Positions 39,081-47,182 of a stretch of DNA of 64,000 nt are shown in pieces (position 1 is the first letter of the stretch; each line of letters starts with the position of its first letter). The stretch lies in the NCBI RefSeq assembly GCF_009792895.1, contig NZ_WSSC01000001.1, positions 1,240,001-1,304,000 on the forward strand, written 5' to 3'. The position numbers and the translations under genes were made by a program. This DNA is from Pigmentibacter ruber. GTDB taxonomy: Bacteria; Bdellovibrionota_B; Oligoflexia; Silvanigrellales; Silvanigrellaceae. Below the pieces are notes generated by a model. It saw only the letters and a program-made list of their open reading frames with translations, did not search any database and had not been told where the DNA came from.

Positions 39081-40394
39081 TCAGCTATTCGGAGTTAGCA
39101 TTTCAAATTGTTTAACAATTATTGCCAAATTATCATATTTTTCAAAGTTAGTATATGATCTAAATATTTGAATATTTCCTACTACGCCATCAACATTATT
39201 TTTAAAAGAATTAATTAAATAATCAATAAAAATTTTTTTATCAAAAGAACCTAATAATAGAGCAATTTGAAAAAATTTATTAAATAAATCTGGTTTATTA
39301 TCTTTCAAGTTCAAATTTCTTGCGACTTTCCCAAAATCTAGTTTTGATATTGAGTAATTATAATTATTTTTATCGCCAGAATCGCAATAAGTAATATCTT
39401 TACTTTTTGCTGTTCGTTGTAATTCTCTCGGTTTTTCTGCTACAAAATGATAAGCACTTGTCCAGCCATGAGAATCTGGTTGATTTCTATCTGTTTTTTC
39501 TGCATGAATATTTATTGCATTGTATAATAAAACATTTCCATTACCACTTATATGATAGACAACAGCAGCACGATAGGTTGTAATTGAGTTATTGTCAGGC
39601 TTTCGGGATTTCATTCCAACATTACTAACACCCTCAATTAATAATAATGGGTTACTTCCACCTCCTATAAAATAAGGATGATTTTTAACCATTTCCTTAA
39701 GATCTAACTTCTCTAAAAATAAATTACCACGTCCAAGAGCATAATCTCCTTGCTTTTTTATAACAATGCTAGAATAATCTTTAAAATAATTTACTATTGT
39801 TCTAATAATATGATCATTATTATATTCTTTACTTTCTTTAAGCTCTTCTAACCTACATATAAAGCATTTTGGAATAAAGGCTCTTGTTACTACGTCTGAA
39901 TTTAATATTAGACGTTGAATAAACTTGTTTTCTAAAATATCAAGGATTGTTTTACTTGTCTTATACTTAGATGAAACATATTCTAATTGATATAAATTTC
40001 TATTTCGCAAGAAGTAGTCAATATTTGTCTTATCAAATTCTAGTGGTTTATCTTTACTAAAAGCAGAATAATTTTTACTAAATTCCAGAACTTTTTTCTT
40101 AAACTCTTCATTTCCGTAATATCTACCATCAATCTGCATTACATTTAGATCTTTGTATAATTCTTTTAAAAAAATAGATTCTCTTACTTCAAGTTTATTT
40201 ACTTCACGCCTTAAATTTGCTTTAAATTTTTCTACAATTGGTTTTTCTTTATAGAAGTTATCAGGTTTATCAGAAAAATCAGAACCAACAAAATATTGCA
40301 ATTCATAAACCACTAATTCATAAGGATCAGTTTTATTTTCACCAGCTCTATGTTTTCCATAATCTACAATAAATTCAAAAGAAATATCATCCAT
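39081..40394 (-). CDS. Hypothetical protein (437 aa)
   Basis: I do not recognise this protein. It has no signal peptide or membrane segment. The N-terminal half is charged and helical, with a CxxC (PKCFICRLEEL, ~182). The C-terminal half looks globular and mixed alpha/beta, with GGGSNPLLLIEGVSNVG, YRAAVVYHISGNGNVLLYNAINIHAE and HGWTSAYHF. It lies next to the YopT-like gene in a stretch of candidate effectors, so an effector role is possible but not shown. Confidence 0.6.
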   Translation of the reverse strand: MDDISFEFIVDYGKHRAGENKTDPYELVVYELQYFVGSDFSDKPDNFYKEKPIVEKFKANLRREVNKLEVRESIFLKELYKDLNVMQIDGRYYGNEEFKKKVLEFSKNYSAFSKDKPLEFDKTNIDYFLRNRNLYQLEYVSSKYKTSKTILDILENKFIQRLILNSDVVTRAFIPKCFICRLEELKESKEYNNDHIIRTIVNYFKDYSSIVIKKQGDYALGRGNLFLEKLDLKEMVKNHPYFIGGGSNPLLLIEGVSNVGMKSRKPDNNSITTYRAAVVYHISGNGNVLLYNAINIHAEKTDRNQPDSHGWTSAYHFVAEKPRELQRTAKSKDITYCDSGDKNNYNYSISKLDFGKVARNLNLKDNKPDLFNKFFQIALLLGSFDKKIFIDYLINSFKNNVDGVVGNIQIFRSYTNFEKYDNLAIIVKQFEMLTPNS

Positions 40395-40839
40395 AACTAT
40401 TTCTCCTTAAATGGAATAATTATTAGCTACATTTTACGAAATTGAACGTTATTTTTTGAATAGTCAACAATAAAAATATTTATTTTATCATATGTATAAT
40501 TGATAGATAAATATTTAATTAAATTAAAAATAAAAAATCATGTATTTTATATTGATTTTTAGAAGGAGTATAACCTTCTTTTTAGAAATTATAACATTCT
40601 AGTTTTATTTTAAATTTTGGTTCTGTATTTAATATAAACATAATAAAATCTTATTTTACAAAGTAAATTTTAACCTTTTTAATAAATAAATATATTATAA
40701 TTAAAAAAATGTAGGTTAATTGATATAAATATGTATTCCTAAACAATAAATTAATATTAAAAAAATCTTAGTAAGCTCATTACATAAGAGACCATGTAAT
40801 TAAAAAAATCCCTTGTTAATAATTTTTTTAATATGAAAT
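40395..40839. other. AT-rich intergenic region
   Basis: 445 bases without coding signal or strong dyad; no RNA gene is recognised. Confidence 0.35.
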
Positions 40840-41562
40840 TTACCAACCAATTGATTTTCCATCTCTAAAAAAACCACCTGTTGGCCCGTGTTTTTCGAGT
40901 AACGCACCCCAAACGACACTTGCTGCCCCCTCTTCTACAGGTCTTGCGCCCATTTTTTTTGCTTCTGGGGTTGTGGCTGTAAAACCTGGACAAACTGAGT
41001 TTACTAGAATTCCTTTATCTTTCAGTTCTGCAGCAAGTTTTACTGTAAGACCATTTAGAGCAAGCTTTGAAATTCCATAAGATGCTACTGAGCCATTATT
41101 TGTTGCTAAACCAAAATACAGATCTCCGTGTGAGCCTGCTCCACTAGAAACATTTACTATTTTTCCGAATGAGCTTTTTAGTAATAAAGGGAGGAAATGC
41201 TTCGTAGTTGTCCAAGCACTTAATAAATTAAGTTCTAAAGTTTCTTTAATAAAATCTACTTGAGATTGAGTTGGTGTTATTCCATAATCATAATTACCTC
41301 CTGCATTATTGATTAAAACATCTAAAACTCCATATTCTTTTGCAAATTGCTTTGCCGCTGTTTTTATACTTGATTCTTTTGTAACATCTAATTTTAAATA
41401 GGAAATTGATAATTTTTCTTCTTTAAGTTTTTTAATGGCCTCTTTGCCTTTTTTTTCGTTTCGTGAGCTTAAAACTACATGAAACCCCTTTTTTGCCAGT
41501 TGCCGGCAGACTTCAAACCCAATACCTCTGTTACCTCCAGTAACCAATGCAATTCTTTTCAT
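40840..41562 (-). CDS. Short-chain dehydrogenase/reductase (carbonyl-reductase-like)
   Basis: The classical SDR of ~240 residues begins RIALVTGGNRGIGFEV (TGxxxGIG cofactor motif), followed by NNAG, IVNVSSGAGS (catalytic Ser), and YGISKLALNGL (YxxxK). VCPGFTATT follows the active site. The arrangement is that of NADPH carbonyl reductases. GGAAG seven bases before ATG 41562 identifies the start; the upstream ATG at 41607 adds a Lys-rich tail. It is monocistronic. Confidence 0.93.
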   Translation of the reverse strand: MKRIALVTGGNRGIGFEVCRQLAKKGFHVVLSSRNEKKGKEAIKKLKEEKLSISYLKLDVTKESSIKTAAKQFAKEYGVLDVLINNAGGNYDYGITPTQSQVDFIKETLELNLLSAWTTTKHFLPLLLKSSFGKIVNVSSGAGSHGDLYFGLATNNGSVASYGISKLALNGLTVKLAAELKDKGILVNSVCPGFTATTPEAKKMGARPVEEGAASVVWGALLEKHGPTGGFFRDGKSIGW

Positions 41563-41992
41563 ACTTTTCTTCCTTTTCTTTTTAATTATAAAGTTTATTT
41601 CATTCAACTAAATTTTTAAAAACAAAAAATATAAAAAATTTATCTAATAATATCATAGTTATAAATTTTAATAGAATTTATATATCAGTAATTCTTTTAT
41701 TTCTTCTTAGGGGTAAATTTTGTGACTTTTCTTATTTTAATAGTTTAATTTACTAAATTTATATATTATATTAATAAATTTATATTAGTTAATATTACTA
41801 AAATTATTAAATTAAATAAAATAACTCTTGGTTGGAATTTCAGTTATGATAACTCCCATTATGTTGTGTGAAACTCAGAAGAAAGAAAAAATTGGCGAAA
41901 AAAAATGGGGTGGAAGAATTTAGAGAATGAGAATATTTGAAAATTTATGAAAATATTAGAATAGATACTGCGAATTTAAAGTGTTGAATAAA
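41563..41992. other. Intergenic region left of the Tn3 transposon
   Basis: AT-rich to ~41830, then with more G and C. No gene is seen on either strand before the decayed coding region at 41993. Confidence 0.3.
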
Positions 41993-42300
41993 TTATGAGA
42001 GGTGGTGTTTCATTTGACAGTCTTGTTTGATGAGTTGGGTTCTTGTTCCTGATTTTAAATGCTTATCAGATCCTGTTTGTAAGCTTTTATGGTATGAAGA
42101 GAAGCTCCTTTTTCTTACAGGTTCTTTGTAAATAAGGCCAATACATTTCTGAGTGCCATAGGCTTCCTTTCCTCTTAAAAAATTATCCTGCCAATTTTAG
42201 ACCCTCTCCCAAAGTGCCTTTCATATTTGTACGTTTCTTTGTAGTTCAGAAGTTTTCTTTGCAGAGCAGGCCAGAAATTAATAAAGCTGCTATTTAGCAT
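41993..42300 (-). pseudogene. Decayed coding remnant, unknown family
   Basis: On the minus strand a frame from ATG 42300 encodes 41 residues (MLNSSFINFWPALQRKLL...HFGRGSKIGR) and stops. It overlaps a second frame open to 41993 that reads WQDNFLRGKEAYGTQK and onward for ~60 residues. Base composition is richer in GC than the surroundings. The pattern suggests a frameshifted, foreign gene, perhaps a transposase; I cannot name it. Confidence 0.35.
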
Positions 42301-42345
42301 TCCCAATTACAGTAACAGAATTTTTAAGGATTGGGAGGATAAGAG

Positions 42346-42350
42346 AACTT
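42346..42350 (+). repeat. Left 5-bp target duplication of Tn3-family element
   Basis: AACTT directly flanks the left inverted repeat and is repeated at 50274-50278 after the right inverted repeat. Confidence 0.88.
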
Positions 42351-42390
42351 GGTATGAGGTAAGAATTCGTACAGAATCGGGCCACTTTAA
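42351..42390 (+). repeat. Left terminal inverted repeat (IRL)
   Basis: It begins GGTATGAGGTAAGAATTCG and ends GGGCCACTTTAA. The inner 35 bases (42356-42390) are exactly complementary to 50234-50268; the fifth base differs between ends. Confidence 0.93.
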
Positions 42391-42555
42391 GAATTTGATA
42401 TAATTTATAGCTGTTTTATGAAAAATGAGGGAAAATTATTTTTTATACATTTTAATTATTTGGAATTTTTTATATTTTTTCCTCTCCCAAAAGAACATGT
42501 ATTATATTTATCTACTTTCAATTTTCTTTTTAAATTTTTCAGTTTACTCTTCGTT

Positions 42556-44703
42556 TTAGATCTCTTTTGAAAGGAAAAAAAATTCACAACTATTAATTTG
42601 ATTAAAGGTGTTTATATGTAGCATAAACAACAAAGCTTCATCTTTATTTTGTAAAGCCATATTAGATAGTGCATAATCTCTAGGAATAAAATTTGAAGTC
42701 AGTTTGATATTTGATGTTAATATGACAAATGAGAAACTTATTTCATTTGAAATAGAAAATGGTATGATTTCGCCTTGACTAATTTGTAACATAGTAATGT
42801 TCGTTATCTTATTAGATATTAGAATTTTAGTAGAATCATTAAAGTTTAAGAGATGATGTCCAACCCAAATAAACCCTGGTTTTGCTTCTTTCTCTAAAAT
42901 TATTAATAAATTTTTTAACTCGATTGGAAGGTTTTGAGAAGGAGGTAAAGTATTGCTATTACATAAAAGATTAGAATAATATTCATCGATTCTATTTCTG
43001 TAACCTAAAAAGAGATTGATTTTATTATTTTCATTCATGATATCAGTATAGCAATTATTTTCTAAATATAACCCTAAATGATCTAACTCATCAGTTGAAT
43101 ATAATTTATCATTTTTAAATGCTTCTAATCTTTTTAATATAAAATGAGTGAAAGTTATTGGTCCACAAAGTATATCTCTATAGACTCTTAAATCATCAAT
43201 AGATACAATCCAAACAGGATCTAAATCAATAGGAAGTGCAAATTTTTGAAAATGTTGAATACGACTACTTATATCAGTCAATTGTTCTAATGATATCGCT
43301 ATAATAGCTATTTTCTTAAATTTATTTATATCTAACTTATATAATGATTTGTTAGATTTTTTATTACTATTACTTTCAAATATTTCTATACTTTTATTTT
43401 CTTTTAGTTGTTTTAAGAAACGTCTACCTTGTTGTGCAGGATTCACTAAAAGATCACTTATTATTTTAAAATGCGATTCAATGTTTTCAACAGGTGATTT
43501 AATACTTCCTCTACCACTTTTGACTTCTAGGATAAATAAAAATTGCTCAAATAAAATAATTCCATCACATTCTATCCAATTATTTTTTCCTACACTATCT
43601 TTACCTATATAATAAAAATTGTGAAAAGACTGAGCATTTGGCAAATTTTTTGTAAATAACTCAAAGGGAAGATTTTCAGTAATATTTTTCTGTTTTTCAT
43701 TCCAAATTTCCGTATAATTAGATTCTTTATTTAATATAATAGAATGAATATTTCTATATAAATAATCACAAAATATATATGGATGAAATGTATAATAATT
43801 ATTATTAATTTTAAGTAATGGGAATGAAAAAATCGGCGAACGTTTAAAAGGTGTGCCTGAGAACTTTGGATCTTTTAAAGAATCAAAAAATATTTGATCT
43901 TGGCCAGGTTCATGTGAAAGAGCTTCTAATAATAATGTAGGTAAATTTGTAACTTTTTTTACATTAAATAATTCAAAATTAAATATTTCCTCAAATAAGA
44001 TTTTTGTATTTAAATTATCATTATAATTACTGTTAAAACCATCTTTATATTTCTGGTATAATGACATTAATTTAAATACTTTTTCTGGAACGCTAATTAA
44101 ATTCATTATCATTTTATCAATACCAATACCAATTTCTTCTGCATTTACATCGAATATTTTTTGAAGTACGTCATTGTGAGGTGTAAGAAGGGTAATTAAA
44201 TTTTCTTTTTCATGATTGATATATCTTTTTCCTCGTATATTAATCCAACTTGAAATTAAAATCATATAAATTTCTTTTTCTTCGTCATTAAAAATATCTA
44301 AAGATTTTTCTTTTAAGAAAAAGATAAAATAATATTCATAATCTAATTTTGAAAACATTTCTTTAATCTTAGTTTTTATATAGACAAAATCTTCCTGAAT
44401 TAAATCTCTATAATTCTTTTGAGGAGAAACTGATATTATACAAGTTTGAATAAATTCTAGTAATCGGTAGCTATCTATTTGTTCTTTGGATAAATCAGCT
44501 TCTGCTACAACTCCAAAATTAGAAATTACATATTCAAAAAAAGCATAGTGCAATAACTGTAAAGGTTCAATATAGGCAATTTTTGTAGCAATTTGTTTGC
44601 ATAATTCTCTTAATTCTTCTAGGTATTTTTTATAATTATTATTGTTATATAAGTTTTTTAGCGCTATATCTTGAAAGGTTTGTAAATTATATTTTTCTTT
44701 CAT
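42556..44703 (-). CDS. PD-(D/E)XK nuclease-domain protein, transposon passenger
   Basis: The 715-residue protein has a mostly helical first half of unknown family. Near residues 374-395 it has NWIECDGIILFEQFLFILEVKSG: an Asp, hydrophobic strands and E-V-K, the PD-(D/E)XK catalytic core, as in NERD and restriction-type nucleases. A PAQQGRRFLKQL helix follows as in those folds. The last ~250 residues are unassigned. It is the distal gene of the resolvase-led run, 80 bases after the SLATT gene. A defence nuclease is likely; whether it works with the other two passengers is not known. Confidence 0.65.
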   Translation of the reverse strand: MKEKYNLQTFQDIALKNLYNNNNYKKYLEELRELCKQIATKIAYIEPLQLLHYAFFEYVISNFGVVAEADLSKEQIDSYRLLEFIQTCIISVSPQKNYRDLIQEDFVYIKTKIKEMFSKLDYEYYFIFFLKEKSLDIFNDEEKEIYMILISSWINIRGKRYINHEKENLITLLTPHNDVLQKIFDVNAEEIGIGIDKMIMNLISVPEKVFKLMSLYQKYKDGFNSNYNDNLNTKILFEEIFNFELFNVKKVTNLPTLLLEALSHEPGQDQIFFDSLKDPKFSGTPFKRSPIFSFPLLKINNNYYTFHPYIFCDYLYRNIHSIILNKESNYTEIWNEKQKNITENLPFELFTKNLPNAQSFHNFYYIGKDSVGKNNWIECDGIILFEQFLFILEVKSGRGSIKSPVENIESHFKIISDLLVNPAQQGRRFLKQLKENKSIEIFESNSNKKSNKSLYKLDINKFKKIAIIAISLEQLTDISSRIQHFQKFALPIDLDPVWIVSIDDLRVYRDILCGPITFTHFILKRLEAFKNDKLYSTDELDHLGLYLENNCYTDIMNENNKINLFLGYRNRIDEYYSNLLCNSNTLPPSQNLPIELKNLLIILEKEAKPGFIWVGHHLLNFNDSTKILISNKITNITMLQISQGEIIPFSISNEISFSFVILTSNIKLTSNFIPRDYALSNMALQNKDEALLFMLHINTFNQINSCEFFFLSKEI

Positions 44704-44783
44704 TTTAATCTCATTTATATGTTAAAAGGTAAGAATTTTAAAAAAATTGTCCATAAAAAATTATAATTTATATGAAAATATTC

Positions 44784-45395
44784 TTATGATTTGATACAAA
44801 AAATCAAGTAATAAGAAAAAATTAAAGGAGCAATAACTATAAGGATGTAAAATAATATTCTTATGATTTTAAAAAAATAATGTTTAATTTTTTCATTTAA
44901 TGTTATTAATCTCATTTTCTTATAGCTACTTTGATCCTTCTTTTGCTTAATATTGAATTCAAGCATTGCGTCAATATAATCAACAGTTTCATGATTTTCA
45001 AATTTTTTTAATATGCTATCATACTTTTTTCCTATTTTTATTTCATCGTTAGTAGATTTTAATTCTCTCAATAGTTTATCTAATCTTAAATAACAATCTT
45101 TAAAATTATTTGCTCTAATTTCAAAATTTCTTGACCATATCAATAGTGATGAAATTAATATCAATAATGAATAAAACAAGGAAACAAATGTTAAAATATG
45201 TTTTCGATCATAATCAGGAAAAACTAAAATTATAACATTTATAATTACAATTATAATTGATGATATTGCAACACCTGTGTTAAGCCAAAAAGAGTAAAAT
45301 TTAAGTCTAACTTCAGCCTTCATTCTGCTATTTTTAGTAATTACTATATTTTTTTCTAATTCTTGCACGTTTTCTTTTTTGTTATTATTTTCCAT
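44784..45395 (-). CDS. SLATT-domain membrane protein
   Basis: The 203-residue protein has SRMKAEVRLKFYSFWLNTGVAISSIIIVI, a second transmembrane helix around SLFYSLLILISSLLIW, then SRNFEIRANNFKDCYLRLDKLLREL and a C-terminal helix (IIRILFYILIVIAPLIF). This is the SLATT pattern (SMODS/SLOG-associating two-TM effector). Such proteins are predicted pore-forming effectors of nucleotide-sensing conflict systems. It lies 48 bases downstream of the NDT-like gene, the expected sensor-effector pairing. Confidence 0.82.
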   Translation of the reverse strand: MENNNKKENVQELEKNIVITKNSRMKAEVRLKFYSFWLNTGVAISSIIIVIINVIILVFPDYDRKHILTFVSLFYSLLILISSLLIWSRNFEIRANNFKDCYLRLDKLLRELKSTNDEIKIGKKYDSILKKFENHETVDYIDAMLEFNIKQKKDQSSYKKMRLITLNEKIKHYFFKIIRILFYILIVIAPLIFSYYLIFCIKS

Positions 45396-45443
45396 ATATT
45401 AATATCTCAAAAAAATTATTTATGAAATACGAATTCAATAAAT

Positions 45444-46433
45444 CTAATTATCTTCAACTGAGAATACCTTGATATGTGTACCAAGTATGCTATTAAGATG
45501 TTGTAATAAGCGATCTTGAAAATCTTTACCGCCAGTCATACTATCCTCATAAAATAAAACTCTAAAGTGTGATATATCAAAAGGAATTTTTTCAATTTTA
45601 TTTCGATCTCCAATTAATATAACTGGTTTTTGCATCGCATGCGCATATCCTATTTCATAATAAACATTAGGGTTTTGTTCTGAAATATCTGCAATAATTA
45701 ATGAGGAAATTGTAATATGTTCTATTATGTCATTTAATAAAACGCCGTGATTATAAATTTCATCAGCTCTCTTTAATGAACATATTTTTTTACATGATTC
45801 TTTAATTATTTTAAAATATCTCTCATTATAATTGTCTTTAAAAGGCATAATCATAAATATTTCTGGCTTAATATATTCAACACAAAAGTCTGTGATAATT
45901 AATTTAGTTTTTCCTATGCACCAGACGCCACTCTGACTTGTTTTAAAATTATAAATGCTTTGACACGATAATATTTCTACATCATTCAAAAATAAGCGAA
46001 TTTTTTTTCCAAATACTTCTACTTTTATCTCATATTCAGAGTCTTTTGGTATTTTTGTTATTAATTGCGACGTCGAAAAATTTTCCCATGTTTGTGAATT
46101 AAAATAACGAATATTTAAACCAAAAATAGAATTTATACCCGCACTTAAAAATGATTTTTTCTCAGTATCGTAATTAATTATTATTTCTGCACCATATTGT
46201 TCCAGATTTTGTTGTTCATTTTCTTGTATATCTGGAATATCAACAAATTTTATCTTACATTTTATAGTTCCATTTAAAAAATATTGATTAGAAAGTAATG
46301 TTCCAATAGGCAAAAATTTTTCATTATTATATTTATATTTATATTTATCAAACTCAGTCTTACCATCAAATGTAACTAAAGTACTAGATAACTCAAACAA
46401 TCCAGACAAAGGAAAAAATTTATAATTTTTCAT
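45444..46433 (-). CDS. LamG-like domain fused to nucleoside-deoxyribosyltransferase/TIR-like domain
   Basis: Residues ~45-187 form a jelly-roll: NGTIKCKIKFVDI, YEIKVEVFGKKIRLFLNDVEIL, GVWCIGKTKLIITDF (LamG/DUF1080-like). Residues ~190-325 form a Rossmann-like nucleotide-processing domain with MIMPFKDNYNERYFKIIK, LIIADISEQNPNVYYEIGYAHA (D249, E260) and KPVILIGD. That pattern is shared by nucleoside 2-deoxyribosyltransferases and related SLOG/TIR-like sensors. The gene starts nine bases after the resolvase stop, and its ribosome site overlaps the resolvase end. With the SLATT gene it probably forms a nucleotide-signal sensor/effector pair. Confidence 0.72.
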   Translation of the reverse strand: MKNYKFFPLSGLFELSSTLVTFDGKTEFDKYKYKYNNEKFLPIGTLLSNQYFLNGTIKCKIKFVDIPDIQENEQQNLEQYGAEIIINYDTEKKSFLSAGINSIFGLNIRYFNSQTWENFSTSQLITKIPKDSEYEIKVEVFGKKIRLFLNDVEILSCQSIYNFKTSQSGVWCIGKTKLIITDFCVEYIKPEIFMIMPFKDNYNERYFKIIKESCKKICSLKRADEIYNHGVLLNDIIEHITISSLIIADISEQNPNVYYEIGYAHAMQKPVILIGDRNKIEKIPFDISHFRVLFYEDSMTGGKDFQDRLLQHLNSILGTHIKVFSVEDN

Positions 46434-46442
46434 ATTAAATAC

Positions 46443-46994
46443 CTAAGTTAACGATTTATAACGATAAAAACTTCGTTCTGATATTTTCAATAAACGACAT
46501 ATTTCTGAAATTGAAGAGTTTTTCTTTTCATAAAGATCTATAGCAGCTCGAATCTTATCAGAGGATATAACCTTAGGTCTTCCTCCTAACCTACCTCTTG
46601 AACGTGCAGCTTCAAGACCAGCTCTTGTTCTTTCTTTGATGATATTACGTTCTAACTCCGCGAAAGCACCTGTCACATGGAAAAAAAATTTCCCTGTTGG
46701 ACTTGTTGTATCAATATTTTCTACAATACTTTTGAAGCAAAGTTGTTTATTATTTAGTTCATTAACAAATGAAATTAAGCTAGAAAGCGTTCGGCCAAGA
46801 CGATCTAATCTCCATACGACTAAAGTATCACCAGGTCGCATATAATTTATTGTGTCATTTAAACCTTTTCTCTCAATTTTTGCTCCGCTAGCAATATCTG
46901 AGAATATCTTTTCACATCCAGATTTAGAAAGTGCATCATTTTGTAAGTTGCAAGACTGATCAGCACTTGAAACTCTTGCATAACCAATGTACAT
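46443..46994 (-). CDS. tnpR: Serine resolvase of the Tn3-family element
   Basis: The 183-residue resolvase starts MYIGYARVSSADQ with nucleophile S9, followed by VVWRLDRLGRTLSSLI, the family's WRLDRLGR motif, AFAELERNIIKERT (dimer helix) and a C-terminal HTH (ISEICRLLKISERSFYRYK). It resolves cointegrates at the res site upstream. GGAG precedes the ATG. It is the first gene of a co-oriented run with three passengers and is divergent from tnpA. Confidence 0.96.
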   Translation of the reverse strand: MYIGYARVSSADQSCNLQNDALSKSGCEKIFSDIASGAKIERKGLNDTINYMRPGDTLVVWRLDRLGRTLSSLISFVNELNNKQLCFKSIVENIDTTSPTGKFFFHVTGAFAELERNIIKERTRAGLEAARSRGRLGGRPKVISSDKIRAAIDLYEKKNSSISEICRLLKISERSFYRYKSLT

Positions 46995-47182
46995 AAAATT
47001 CTCCTAGATATTTTGCAAAATTTAAAATTATGTCATAACTCATCTATTGTGAGAGTTAATGGCAGAATGATTTTGGCATCTGTTTTGGCACAAAAATATC
47101 CGCAAAAAAGCATACTTACCCGATAATACATATCTACTGCCAAAAACCAAGGTTTATGTCAGGTATTTTGAGGTAACAATAT
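46995..47182. promoter_or_regulatory. Divergent tnpA/tnpR promoters and probable res site
   Basis: 188 bases separate the divergent genes. They contain several short dyads (for example AACTC...GAGTT around 47038-47058, TTTTGG repeats) as expected of resolvase-binding subsites. I cannot define sites I-III exactly. Confidence 0.5.

Noticed and set aside
43349-43612. 87-codon plus-strand ORF with hydrophobic start
   Set aside because: Antisense to the PD-(D/E)XK core region; its hydrophobicity is the mirror of Lys/Asn-rich coding.
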